A DNA stretch of 36,895 nt from Candidatus Omnitrophota bacterium (lineage in GTDB: Bacteria > Omnitrophota > Gorgyraeia > Zapsychrales > Zapsychraceae), in the NCBI GenBank assembly GCA_028280285.1, contig JANQMA010000047.1:1-36895 (forward strand). Direction: 5' to 3'. Position 1 is the stretch's first letter; each line of letters opens with the position of its first letter. Of the stretch, positions 1-8,981 are shown one piece after another. The notes beneath the pieces are model-generated. The model worked only from the letters and a program-made list of their open reading frames with translations. It ran no database searches and was not told where the DNA came from. The translations under genes were made by a program, and so were the position numbers.

Positions 1-112
1 TATCAAAGGCGGCATGGAAGCCTTGAATTTAAACCGCCATTACATAAATTACAAAAAATCGCTAACTTGTTACCTCAATTGTGAAAATATACACCCTACA
101 ATATTTCTATCA

Positions 113-3100
113 TTAATTCCAAATAGGCGCATCGTCCTCCGCCAGATAATACTCATCCCGGGCAAGCGGATCGATCCTGGTATCATCCGCGTACGGCCCA
201 TTAGATTCAGGCAGAGCGGCCGGATCGGCCAGGCCTAGCAGTAGAGGAAGATTGACAATCGGCGTCACATTAATGAGAACCGGGATAAACCCTTCGACAT
301 TACGCAGACTTTCCAAAAGCGCCGGATCAGCCTGGATTTCAAACCCACGGCCCTCGCGCTCAATGCCCATCTCCATAATATCCGGATTCATATCGATACC
401 ACCACGAAGAGCAACAGCATCAGAAATAAAAACTTCGACATATTCCAATTCTTCTGATTCATTGAAACTGTAGTCTTTTTCGAGGTCATCCCAATTCACA
501 ATTCCTCTTAATTCCGGCTCAAAATAATCAACAAACAAATCAATTCCGCGAGTATTGTCCGATGTTATTCTTGAGGCGGGATATAACCTAAACCTAACAC
601 CTTGCTCAAAAACTTTAATCTTGAACTGAGCAAAAAGATGCTTTCCGCCACCTTCATCAATTAATTTAGATAGTTTTAGTCCAACCGCTCGCGGTGTTTC
701 AGACAAGCTTTGTATAGTATTGAGGTCTGCCGTTGCTTCAGTAGCATCCGCCATCGCCGCGGAGTCAGATTTTTCTTCTAAAAGAGCGATAGCACGAAGC
801 ATTTCTTGTTCTGATGAATCTGTATCGATAACTCTCTTAAGAAAACTTTGTCTATGCTTATCATCTGGATGTAACAAGCGATCTACAGAATAGATGTTTG
901 CTTCAGCATCCGGCAAACCAGGTCGCTCAATATCAAAAATCACCTCAATAATTGGTAATATTTGACGCACAGCATCTAAATTTAAATGCCATTCATAATT
1001 AACACCTTCAGCCTCTTTTGTAAAAACTGGAATGCGCTTATCGGGAAGGGTGCCACTTTTAGCATAAAAAGAAAAGTATGCTGTGTTATCTTCATATTCA
1101 AAAAGTGAAGGTGTATCTAAAGAACTTGTTCCTCGATACAATTCATGATTCCTTATAAATGAACCAAAAGCATATTCCACTGCGTCAGGTATTGACATTT
1201 GGTGATCAAATGCCCAGCTCAACATGTTTTGCATTTCAGAAATAAAAGCTCTACTTAACATCGCATAATCTTTCTTAACAACATCCGGATTCATGTCGAT
1301 ACCCCCAAGCGGATCCACCATCGCCGCGCTATCACCCACGGTCTTTCTAACAAGCGCAGGAAAAAGTCTTTCGATTTCCCATCTCTCAGTCAATATAGTG
1401 TAACTTAAGAATTCTTTATCAGTTAAAATCATCAAACCATTAATTACCTCAGTAACATCATCTGTATCTAAATCCTTATATAAATCACGACGTGTAAATC
1501 CCGATTGACCATTACGTCGTTTTTCATCACCATACATAATGGCCTGAACCATCATTGTTCTCGCTTTATCTTCCGTTACACCTAATTCTCTAATAATATT
1601 TTGAATCACCTTATCATCCACTGTATCCGCCATTGCCGCGGAATCTTCAGCTTCAGTCATAGTAAATTCAATACGTAAAATCTTCTCATCAACATCAACT
1701 GCCACATTAACATCAAGCTTATCTTTTTGCACACGACCCTTTAGCATTTCTTGTACAATTTCTTTGCGTTCCTTATGAATAATGGAAAATGGAATTCCTC
1801 TATAATCTTTACCTGTTTCATCAATACTATCTTTCAAAACCCAAAATATTTCCAAAGTATTTCCCGATATTTCCGGATTCAATTTATCGTATAACAATTC
1901 GAAGTTAAACAGGTCATACGTCTCACTAACAAATTCCAATAGATCCCCAGTTAACGGATCAATTGTAGCATCCGTCATCGCCGCGGGGTCTTTCTTCTTT
2001 CTTTTAGCACCATCAGTACCTAGCTGTGGACGCTCACCAGCTTGTTTATTCCTTTTCGCAGCAATCCTTTGCCGAATATTTTTCTTGCCTAATGGAGAAA
2101 CTGCCAAATTCTTTTTTACTGACTTTCCCATCGCCGCGAAATCGAATAAATCGATTTCTACATTGTACGTAATCTCATAAAATCTCTTATCTTCCGTCCC
2201 ACGCTGAGCCATACTCCTCTTAATATTTTCGACATCAAAAACATATAATACTCTACGTTCTAAAAATCTCGCAAAGTTCATACCATCTAAATGCTTTAAT
2301 ACGGAGTTAACCTTTGTTAAAACTGTTAAAGACAATCCATCTTCTGAAAAAACTAACTTCATAGTATCAATACTATCCGAATAAAATGGTAAATTCTCCA
2401 TCAGATGCGACAACTTGGCTGCGATCCCGCGGAAAGGATCGTTTAATATTTGTCTAATGCGCTTCTTATTAAGAGACTCATCATTCGTATACTCCCATGT
2501 CTGCCCTAAATATAATAATTTAAAGGTTCCTGAAGGACCATAAGAACCATTCCATTTTACCTCCCAGTTCTCCAACGGGTTAGCTTTTAAATCGCCGTAA
2601 AGTGCCACTGTGGTTTTCATATAATCCAAGAATACATTATTAAACTCTTCTTCTGTGGGATATTGGTCCTCAGCAAATTCTACAGAAACTTCAAAAATAC
2701 CATTATCCTTATACTGATACGCTAAACGAAGAATATGCGGATCCTTCCTATATATTTCTTCCAACCTCTTATTCACTGCCTTGTGAACAGAATTTTGGAT
2801 AAACAAAGGAAGTTTTGACTTATATGGCCCCCTGCCGAAATGGTATGCTCTTTTACTTATCATCGCCGCGGAGTCACTAGTAATGATAACTTCCAGTTCG
2901 TCACTTAGTGGAATTTCATACGTAAAGCCATCTTCACCCAATTCATCTTTTATAAGAACTGTTAATTTATCAAAGGCATCTTCCATATTTGGATGTTCAG
3001 TATAAACACGCCATTTTTTATTACGTTCCAATCGTTCAAATTTGAAATTTTCCATATTAGAAAGTTGTTCTAAAGCCGGGGCCACTCTTTCTCTAACAAA

Positions 3101-6100
3101 TTTATCTGGACTGATCCCTGGGAAAGCCATGTTGTCAGTTTTGGTAGTTACGATAATATTATTATGTTGTGTTACATTGACTCGATCCACGAATTTGTCA
3201 AACTCTGGATCAAGCTCTAAAAGTTGTGTAATCCTTTTTGCGATCTTTCTCCGATCTGTATAAGGAAGGTTGTTTTCAGCATCAACTTTAAAAGTTACTT
3301 TATCACTGCCGTCTTTTCTGTAATCACGTTTCTTTCCTCCCCCAACACCAAAAACCTTAAGCAATGCATATCCCTCTTCTTCTGATGCCGTGCGGACGGC
3401 TCTCCTGACCGGCGTAAGCGATGCGGGATCATCTATAGCAGCACTGTCAACACTGTCAAACACCACGCGGATAGTATCTCTGCCTACTGTCACAGTAGCT
3501 TTAAGCGTCGAGCCCTCTAACGCTTTATTTAAATCTGATTCTATATTTTTTTCTAGATTCGCCAGATTAACATCCCCTCTTATATTGTTTGTAAGAGTAT
3601 AAATCCGCTTTGTGATTACACCTTTTTCTATTTCAACGTCACGCTTTATTACCGGAAAATTGCTTATCAACTCTAACGCTTCTTCAATTAATAGATCATC
3701 TTCACTTTTTTCTTTCTTAACAGCAGGCACTCCCGGCAATAATCCTCTATTAATGTTAATATCTTTTCTAATTTGAGGTCTTCTACTAAGGGTAGCTCCA
3801 TCAAAACTAGCCGATAATGTAGTTGACTGAAACACCCCTTCTTCGACTTCGCTTTTAATATCCACAACTCGACCATCGCTATCTGCCACAGCCCCGCGTA
3901 ATTTTTCAATGAATACCGGAATGTCAAAAGAAACATTAATTGCTCCTTCTTCTTTTTCGGGAGCTACCGTCACGGTTAGGTTATCATCATCTAACCACTC
4001 AACGGTTAAATCAAAAATGTATGAATAACTGTCAATTATGGCCACTATTTTGTCTGCCACATTTTTGGCAAATAACGGCATATTCGATGGATGGCTATCT
4101 ATTCCCGCTAAAGGATCATTACTGTATCGCCAAAGCTTTGGTTGATCTGTTGGTCCTAATCCGTAGATTTGGGCAAAGGACTTATTTTGCCCAAGCGATG
4201 CAGCATCCATGCCGATTTGTTGCATAATCCTACTCCTGATTCCCACTGCAACTATAACTTTGTCTCCATCAACATCTATTACACCCAGTTCTCCTTCCAA
4301 AATATTAATTGTATCTGAAATCTCCCTCTCGCTTAATAAGAAAAATAAATTTTGAATCAAATGTTTTTTACTAAAGCTTCTCTTGTTGCGCATATAAGCC
4401 AGCGCATCAACTATTCTTTGTGCTTGAACGTCTGTCATTTGCTTTTTGAATTGAAGTGCCGCCTTAATCTTGGCGATATTTTTTCTCTCTTTTTGATGAA
4501 GCCACTTGTTTACAGGATTCAATTTGATATTTTTTAAAACCGTATTAAGACCCTCTATTTCAATTCGCCATATTCCTTCAGACTCCGAGTTCCAAACAGC
4601 GCCTTTTCCATATAACAATTTTAATCCTTCCCTTATATCCCCACGTTTTATATAGTCCTTAACACCATCTATGTCGTCTTCGTTGAAACTACCCTTTTTT
4701 TGTACTTGAATAGCCTGAACATAATCAATAGCATCAACTATACTTTTTGCTTGCCTATCCATTGTTACATGAAAATAATCTTTGATACGCTTATTCAAAT
4801 CATGGAATACCTCAACAGCTTTTGTTGTATTTAGTGCCGCTAAGTCAATTTCCGGCAGGTCAGTCAGTCTTGCAAATTCGTTAAGTTTTTCTACATTTGG
4901 TGTATATTTGGCAAAATTTGCTGATTTTACATCCAATGTGCCTTCTCTGGTTAGAAAAAATTGTATTCCATTTTTTAGACGATTATTGTCTGGAACGTCT
5001 GGAGTGATTTTAAATTGTGTTCCACCATTTTCGATAAGATTTTTCATATATATATAAGTCATTTTAATGTCTTCGGCTACATTGGGACTTAGGTCTGGTG
5101 AGAGTTTCATAATTTTGGTAATCTGACTCTCTTCACTTGTCATCGCTGCTAAGTCGACAGTGATTGTTGCCGCATCTTCCGGCACCTCTGTGCGTGAAAT
5201 AGCCGCACTGTCTAAAGAGGCCAAATCCATACTTGCCCCACCGGAGAAGTATTTACGCGGGATAGATGTTTGCAAGGCAGGATCATACTCTTCCTTAATA
5301 TAGTTATACACACCTGTCTTAAACGCTTTAACGTAACGGTCATAGATCGCTTGATTTTCGCTTTTGTCCTCAATCTCAATTCCTTTGGTCTTGTGTTGAT
5401 CAACAAACACCTGGCCTAAGACACTTTCTTTCAGATTTTGCTTATACCATGTAGCAAGAATGACGGAGTTGTAGATTTGACGTAAGTTGGCAAAGGTTGA
5501 GCCTTGGTTCACCTCTTTCTCAATAATCGGAAGGAGCGTTGTACGGATAATCTCAGCGTTTGGCGTATAGCGTTTAGCGTTTAGTGAGTTATCAGCTGAT
5601 AACTGAATACTACTATTCGCTATCCGCTGTTCGCTATTCGCTAAGGCTACGTAATCCTCCTCCATCATCACTTTTAAATGGGAATCAACAACATAAGCAC
5701 CTTTGGCATGCTCATAGACAGAGGCCATCTGCGGAACAATCCAAATCTTATTGAAGGTGCTCATTTGAATATCACCCAGGCCTTCAGCCTCGGCTTTTTG
5801 CTTGATCCGCGCCCAAAAATCCGAACCCAGTTCTTCTTCCGGGTTGCTCAAAGAAGCTGATAATTGTTTAAGCAGATAATCCTGGGCAAGGAGGTCACGG
5901 CCCATTTCGGTCTTGCCGAAATCATCCGGAATAATGCGGTCTTTTTCATACGGAGATAAGTTAACCCACATTTCATCTTTAGGTGTCGTGAGGGCCGCCA
6001 GGAAGTATCTGACCAAACGCATGGACTCGCGGTCGAATTCTTCGCTGCTCAGGCTTGTGTCGCCCTCATCAATAATGAAATTAAAACGGAGTGGATTGGT

Positions 6101-6313
6101 TGGATCGATGTTAACGCCGGTGATGCATAGCGGCTTAAATGCTTGTGTTACGCCAAGTAGAGTACCCGGAATCGGCAGAGCTGCCGGGGTAAAAATGCTT
6201 TGCGCGTAAGTGCTTGGCGTTACTAGGCTTGTTGAAATAAAGACAATCGCAGTAAAGAACGATAATATACGCTTGAGGCTGCGTGTTTGGCCGGTTTTTT
6301 TACAACTCAACAT
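113..6313 (-). CDS. Giant secreted modular protein with D-S-A-A-M linkers and C-terminal G-G-I-D-M-N-P module
   Basis: 2066 residues. I chose the ATG at 6313 because CCGGAGGAG precedes it by 4 nt and it opens directly on a signal peptide: K-rich start, hydrophobic core around residues 17-33, likely cleavage after T-Y-A near 36. An upstream in-frame extension to 6463 would overlap the promoter. Residues ~40-360 form one long domain (G-V-N-I-D-P, W-V-N-L-S-P-Y-E-K-D-R, S-I-P-R-K-Y-F-S-G-G-A) that I associate from memory with Omnitrophota secreted proteins. After it come dissimilar alpha/beta modules separated by short Ala-rich linkers at about residues 368, 387, 956, 1147, 1391, 1442, 1557, 1661 and 1850. 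Two modules (about 660-730 and 1560-1660) look winged-helix-like. A G-G-I-D-M-N-P-D motif occurs at 1670 and again at 1971, where it opens the C-terminal module (N-V-E-G-F-I-P-V, N-L-P-L-L-L-G-L). No catalytic motif was recognised. It is probably exported; its function is unknown. Confidence 0.9.
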   Translation of the reverse strand: MLSCKKTGQTRSLKRILSFFTAIVFISTSLVTPSTYAQSIFTPAALPIPGTLLGVTQAFKPLCITGVNIDPTNPLRFNFIIDEGDTSLSSEEFDRESMRLVRYFLAALTTPKDEMWVNLSPYEKDRIIPDDFGKTEMGRDLLAQDYLLKQLSASLSNPEEELGSDFWARIKQKAEAEGLGDIQMSTFNKIWIVPQMASVYEHAKGAYVVDSHLKVMMEEDYVALANSEQRIANSSIQLSADNSLNAKRYTPNAEIIRTTLLPIIEKEVNQGSTFANLRQIYNSVILATWYKQNLKESVLGQVFVDQHKTKGIEIEDKSENQAIYDRYVKAFKTGVYNYIKEEYDPALQTSIPRKYFSGGASMDLASLDSAAISRTEVPEDAATITVDLAAMTSEESQITKIMKLSPDLSPNVAEDIKMTYIYMKNLIENGGTQFKITPDVPDNNRLKNGIQFFLTREGTLDVKSANFAKYTPNVEKLNEFARLTDLPEIDLAALNTTKAVEVFHDLNKRIKDYFHVTMDRQAKSIVDAIDYVQAIQVQKKGSFNEDDIDGVKDYIKRGDIREGLKLLYGKGAVWNSESEGIWRIEIEGLNTVLKNIKLNPVNKWLHQKERKNIAKIKAALQFKKQMTDVQAQRIVDALAYMRNKRSFSKKHLIQNLFFLLSEREISDTINILEGELGVIDVDGDKVIVAVGIRSRIMQQIGMDAASLGQNKSFAQIYGLGPTDQPKLWRYSNDPLAGIDSHPSNMPLFAKNVADKIVAIIDSYSYIFDLTVEWLDDDNLTVTVAPEKEEGAINVSFDIPVFIEKLRGAVADSDGRVVDIKSEVEEGVFQSTTLSASFDGATLSRRPQIRKDININRGLLPGVPAVKKEKSEDDLLIEEALELISNFPVIKRDVEIEKGVITKRIYTLTNNIRGDVNLANLEKNIESDLNKALEGSTLKATVTVGRDTIRVVFDSVDSAAIDDPASLTPVRRAVRTASEEEGYALLKVFGVGGGKKRDYRKDGSDKVTFKVDAENNLPYTDRRKIAKRITQLLELDPEFDKFVDRVNVTQHNNIIVTTKTDNMAFPGISPDKFVRERVAPALEQLSNMENFKFERLERNKKWRVYTEHPNMEDAFDKLTVLIKDELGEDGFTYEIPLSDELEVIITSDSAAMISKRAYHFGRGPYKSKLPLFIQNSVHKAVNKRLEEIYRKDPHILRLAYQYKDNGIFEVSVEFAEDQYPTEEEFNNVFLDYMKTTVALYGDLKANPLENWEVKWNGSYGPSGTFKLLYLGQTWEYTNDESLNKKRIRQILNDPFRGIAAKLSHLMENLPFYSDSIDTMKLVFSEDGLSLTVLTKVNSVLKHLDGMNFARFLERRVLYVFDVENIKRSMAQRGTEDKRFYEITYNVEIDLFDFAAMGKSVKKNLAVSPLGKKNIRQRIAAKRNKQAGERPQLGTDGAKRKKKDPAAMTDATIDPLTGDLLEFVSETYDLFNFELLYDKLNPEISGNTLEIFWVLKDSIDETGKDYRGIPFSIIHKERKEIVQEMLKGRVQKDKLDVNVAVDVDEKILRIEFTMTEAEDSAAMADTVDDKVIQNIIRELGVTEDKARTMMVQAIMYGDEKRRNGQSGFTRRDLYKDLDTDDVTEVINGLMILTDKEFLSYTILTERWEIERLFPALVRKTVGDSAAMVDPLGGIDMNPDVVKKDYAMLSRAFISEMQNMLSWAFDHQMSIPDAVEYAFGSFIRNHELYRGTSSLDTPSLFEYEDNTAYFSFYAKSGTLPDKRIPVFTKEAEGVNYEWHLNLDAVRQILPIIEVIFDIERPGLPDAEANIYSVDRLLHPDDKHRQSFLKRVIDTDSSEQEMLRAIALLEEKSDSAAMADATEATADLNTIQSLSETPRAVGLKLSKLIDEGGGKHLFAQFKIKVFEQGVRFRLYPASRITSDNTRGIDLFVDYFEPELRGIVNWDDLEKDYSFNESEELEYVEVFISDAVALRGGIDMNPDIMEMGIEREGRGFEIQADPALLESLRNVEGFIPVLINVTPIVNLPLLLGLADPAALPESNGPYADDTRIDPLARDEYYLAEDDAPIWN
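752..5155 (-). repeat. Dispersed linker repeat encoding D-S-A-A-M inside the giant gene
   Basis: On the plus strand the core CATCGCCGCGGAGTC and near copies occur at 752-766, 1319-1333, 1631-1645, 1976-1990, 2129-2143, 2861-2875 and 5141-5155. Each is read on the minus strand as D-[SFPL]-A-A-M or close to it. More diverged versions (S-A-A-I) occur at 3435-3448 and 5199-5212. The ten bases CATCGCCGCG are identical in five of the seven main copies, including the GCG-GCG alanine codons, in an otherwise AT-rich gene. The spacing between copies is irregular (about 50 to 760 residues), so they separate modules rather than form a tandem array. Confidence 0.85.
5559..5645. repeat. Heptad quasi-palindrome inside the coding sequence
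   Basis: The left arm 5559-5588 (AGCGTTT-type heptamers) and right arm 5616-5645 (rc: four TAGCGAA-type heptamers) are imperfect inverted repeats, about 21 of 30 positions pairing. Between them lies a perfect 16-bp palindrome, GTTATCAGCTGATAAC, at 5588-5603. The reading frame of the giant gene passes through and encodes a low-complexity segment (A-N-S-E-Q-R-I-A-N-S-S) between two well-conserved-looking helices. It has the same architecture as the intergenic elements listed below. Confidence 0.75.
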
Positions 6314-6402
6314 AAACTCCTCCGGATATGAATGCATTAATATTTTAGCTACCTTTATATCCGTGGCGTTTATACAAAGGGAGGTTCTTGCGTTGTTTAT
6401 TA

Positions 6403-6430
6403 AGTATAAAAGTAAATTTATATCTGTCAA
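6403..6430 (-). promoter_or_regulatory. Sigma70-type promoter of the giant gene
   Basis: On the minus strand a perfect TTGACA (6425-6430) is followed after 16 bp by TATACT (6403-6408). The predicted start, near 6396, gives a leader of about 83 nt ahead of the CCGGAGGAG ribosome site. This is one of the best promoter matches in the window. Confidence 0.75.
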
Positions 6431-6479
6431 GAAGTTATGTAGGTGCGCCGGGTGCGGACGCACCGGGTACAGAAGTCGG

Positions 6480-7898
6480 TTATTTTTTCGTGTATCCTTT
6501 GGCTAATCTCACCGCCTCGGCTTTTGTGGTGATCTTGCCAAGCACCTGCTCTTCTTCCACGCTTTTAAGGATTTTGCCAAAAAGCGGGGATGGTTTAAGC
6601 TTGAGCTCCCTAATTAGGTCCTTGCCCTTAAGAAGCGGGACAAAGGGTTTTTCGTCTCTTTTGGCGAAAAAATCGCGGATAAGACGCTCACATATTTTTT
6701 GATGATGCGTCTGGTCTTCTTCTGTGGTTAGGGGTCCGCGTGTTGCGCGCTGATCAGCCAAAGATATTAACGCGATAGAGCCGGCCTCATCTTTGGTATC
6801 ACGAAAATAACGGAGCAGCATCTTGGCACTTGGTCTTTTGAAATTAGAAATATATCCGGGACGCAAATGCATCTGCACCATATCTTCGAGTAGATGTCGT
6901 TCTTTCGTTGACAGCCTAAGGAGTTTGGCCACATGAAAAGAGATCTGTCTTCCGACATTTTCATGGCCGTGAAAAGAGTACCCCCCTTCCGGCCGTTTGC
7001 GTCGTGTGTCAGGCTTTCCGATATCATGCAATAAAAGCGCAAGTTTAATAAGCCCTTTGCGTCTCCTGTCACCGGCGATGGTTTCATTCAAATAATCCAT
7101 CAATTCCTGATCGGTGGCTTTTTCTTTTAAGATCAAATCAAATTGTTTAAGGGCTTCCAGTGAATGTTTCCACACGTCTAAATGATGATACGCACCTTGC
7201 GTACATCCAAACATAATTTTAATCTGCGGTATGATCTGCCCTAAAACACCGAGGCGATTCATTAAGCGGACTATCGTGTAACATTTATCTGATTCTAGAA
7301 TTTTAAAAAGCTCGGCGGTAATGCGCTCATAAGAAACATTATTTAGAAGTTTGGCGTCTTTTTTGATTTGATCTTGCGTAGTCTTTTCAATTTTAAAATT
7401 ATGCGTTGCCATTAGGGCAAAAGCACGCAAGATCCTTAAAGGATCTTCTTTAAACGCATTTTTGCCAACCATGCGCACTGTTTTGGTTTTAAGGTCTTTT
7501 TGAGCCGATCGGTGGCTGATAAGATCCTTTTTCCACTCGGCAGTATCGGATAAGTTTGTGATGTTTAAAGCAAAGGTGTTAACGGTAAAGTCGCGGCGAG
7601 ACAGATCACCTTTAAGTGTCTTGGCGCGGTAGTCAGCGAAGTCATAGGTATAGAGTTCGTCTTTTATCTTTTTCGCAATACGCGCGCAGCAATGATCCTC
7701 ATCAAGCAAAATATATTTACCACCAACCTTTTTGGCAAAGCTGCGGGCAAACTTTAGGGCATCTTGGGATACAGCAAAATCAAAATCGTTTTTTGGTGTG
7801 TTTATAAGTGTGTCGCGCAGAAAACCACCAACGCAATAGACATCGGCCTTTTTGGTCTTTGCTATAGTTTGAATTGAATCTAAGAAAGGAATATTCAC
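6480..7898 (-). CDS. cca: CCA-adding tRNA nucleotidyltransferase with HD domain
   Basis: 472 residues. This is a class II nucleotidyltransferase that adds or repairs the CCA end of tRNA. Visible are G-G-F-L-R-D at 24-29, the metal-binding D38-F-D40 pair, R-R-D-F-T-V-N at 101-107 and D-P-L-R-I-L-R-A-F at 152-160. A C-terminal HD phosphohydrolase domain follows, with H-H-L-D-V-W-K-H at 238-245, L-L-H-D-I-G-K-P near 289-296 and H-G-H-E at 310-313. The start is GTG at 7898, 9 nt after the stop of the DUF151 gene; GAAGAG upstream is the only weak ribosome site, so translational coupling is likely. A poly(A) polymerase of the same superfamily is the alternative. The HD domain and the R-R-D-F-T-V-N form favour a CCA enzyme. 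Confidence 0.88.
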   Translation of the reverse strand: MNIPFLDSIQTIAKTKKADVYCVGGFLRDTLINTPKNDFDFAVSQDALKFARSFAKKVGGKYILLDEDHCCARIAKKIKDELYTYDFADYRAKTLKGDLSRRDFTVNTFALNITNLSDTAEWKKDLISHRSAQKDLKTKTVRMVGKNAFKEDPLRILRAFALMATHNFKIEKTTQDQIKKDAKLLNNVSYERITAELFKILESDKCYTIVRLMNRLGVLGQIIPQIKIMFGCTQGAYHHLDVWKHSLEALKQFDLILKEKATDQELMDYLNETIAGDRRRKGLIKLALLLHDIGKPDTRRKRPEGGYSFHGHENVGRQISFHVAKLLRLSTKERHLLEDMVQMHLRPGYISNFKRPSAKMLLRYFRDTKDEAGSIALISLADQRATRGPLTTEEDQTHHQKICERLIRDFFAKRDEKPFVPLLKGKDLIRELKLKPSPLFGKILKSVEEEQVLGKITTKAEAVRLAKGYTKK

Positions 7899-7907
7899 CG
7901 CGGTTTT

Positions 7908-8321
7908 CTACTCTTCAACCGTGTTAACAAGCGCCGCTTTTTTAAGTACGTCCTCATCGACGAATATTTCCGCGCCTGTTCGTACCGCAAGCGCAATGCC
8001 GTCCGACGGCCTGGCGTCCACAACAACCTTATCGCCTTTATTGTCTCTAAAAATCAACTTTGCATAGAAGGTATTTTTCTGCATCTTATCAATCACAACA
8101 TGCTCAAGGTCAGCATTGAGCGCCGCTGTAACATCAACCAAAAGATCATGCGTCAGCGGCCGCGGCGGTTCAAGGTCGGCCAATTTCATTTTGATACTTG
8201 AAGCTTCAAGAAATCCGATGAGAATAGGAAATTGACGTTCACCGTCTTTTTCTTTTAAGACAATAATCTGATCTTGCCTTTTTTCATCAATTATAATTTT
8301 TGTCAACTCGACTTCTAGCAT
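7908..8321 (-). CDS. DUF151 / bifunctional nuclease family protein
   Basis: 137 residues, the usual size for the single-domain family. P-I-L-I-G-F-L-E-A-S-S-I at 32-43 and the signature D-A-R-P-S-D-G-I-A-L-A-V-R at 102-114 identify it. Family members have been described with DNase/RNase activity, but the cellular role is poorly settled. The ATG at 8321 follows AGAGGATCT. It lies between nrdR and cca and is probably co-transcribed with both. Confidence 0.88.
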   Translation of the reverse strand: MLEVELTKIIIDEKRQDQIIVLKEKDGERQFPILIGFLEASSIKMKLADLEPPRPLTHDLLVDVTAALNADLEHVVIDKMQKNTFYAKLIFRDNKGDKVVVDARPSDGIALAVRTGAEIFVDEDVLKKAALVNTVEE

Positions 8322-8336
8322 AGATCCTCTTTCAAA

Positions 8337-8410
8337 GTATTTGGTAATTGGTAGTTAGTAATTAGAATTTCATGCGGCAGACCAATTACAAATTACCAAC
8401 TACTAAATAC
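8337..8410. repeat. Heptad quasi-palindrome, GTATTTGG type (copy 1)
   Basis: The left arm 8337-8365 and the right arm 8382-8410 pair at 24 of 29 positions, and four of the five mismatches are A/G transitions that would allow G-U pairs in RNA. Both arms are degenerate heptamers of GGTAATT / GGTAGTT / AGTAATT. The 16-nt spacer is unrelated sequence. On the minus strand the right arm is preceded by AAATTAAAAATT, as in the copies at 12.46 kb and 35.0 kb. It sits between nrdR and the DUF151 gene. Confidence 0.85.
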
Positions 8411-8415
8411 AATTT

Positions 8416-8877
8416 TTAATTTCCATTCTTACCCAAAAACATTTTCAGCTCACCCATAAATTGATTCACATCACGGAACTGTCGATAAACAGAAGCAAAA
8501 CGTACATAAGCAACTTCATCTAACTGAGCAAGCTTCTCCATAATAAGCTCGCCAACAACCTTGGCATCCACTTCCCGTTCATATTTTTTTTGCAGCTGCC
8601 GTTCAATTTCGCCCGTAATATCTTCCATTTTATCAATGCTGATCGGCCGCTTTTCACAAGCCTTAATCAGTCCTGATATAATCTTGGTGCGGTCAAATGC
8701 TTGACGCCGTCCGTCGCGTTTAATCACCATAAGCGGAACCTGCTCGATATACTCATAGGTTGTAAAACGGTGATTACATTTCAGACATTCTCGTCGACGT
8801 CGAATAGATGTTCCGTCGCCGCTTAAACGCGAATCAATAACCTTTGTTTCCATATGACCACAGGATAAACACTTCAT
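8416..8877 (-). CDS. nrdR: Transcriptional repressor NrdR
   Basis: 153 residues, typical length. A zinc ribbon uses C3/C6 and C31/C34, with the R-R-R-R-E-C-L-K-C linker. An ATP-cone follows from about 49 (V-I-K-R-D-G-R-R-Q-A-F-D). NrdR binds NrdR boxes upstream of ribonucleotide reductase genes in response to dATP/ATP; no reductase gene is in this window. The ribosome site GGAG lies inside the last bases of the hairpin element just upstream (8888-8920), so that element may influence translation. Confidence 0.95.
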   Translation of the reverse strand: MKCLSCGHMETKVIDSRLSGDGTSIRRRRECLKCNHRFTTYEYIEQVPLMVIKRDGRRQAFDRTKIISGLIKACEKRPISIDKMEDITGEIERQLQKKYEREVDAKVVGELIMEKLAQLDEVAYVRFASVYRQFRDVNQFMGELKMFLGKNGN

Positions 8878-8887
8878 AAATGAGCTC

Positions 8888-8920
8888 CGAATTTATGGAA
8901 GCGTAAGCGACATAAATTCG
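8888..8920. repeat. Perfect 10-bp hairpin upstream of nrdR
   Basis: CGAATTTATG at 8888-8897 and CATAAATTCG at 8911-8920 form a perfect stem around the 13-nt loop GAAGCGTAAGCGA. Just beyond it, TGAGCGAATTTATCCCGAGCG repeats part of the arm (8923-8943). Read on the plus strand, the order CCG-stem-CG-TGAGCGAA-CCCGAGCG resembles the minus-strand reading of the structured elements at 16.0, 29.8 and 33.3 kb, so it may be a distant relative. Confidence 0.75.
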
Positions 8921-8981
8921 ATGAGCGAATTTATCCCGAGCGCTTGTAATTCCCCACAGCGGAAGCGAGGGATCTCCACAA

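Noticed and set aside
6451-6464. Terminator after cca
   Set aside because: GGTGC/GCACC forms a short 5-bp hairpin but no U tract follows in the direction of transcription.
8337-8410. CRISPR-like array from the regular heptamers
   Set aside because: Units are only 7 bp, contiguous without spacers, and inverted in the two arms; no cas genes are present.
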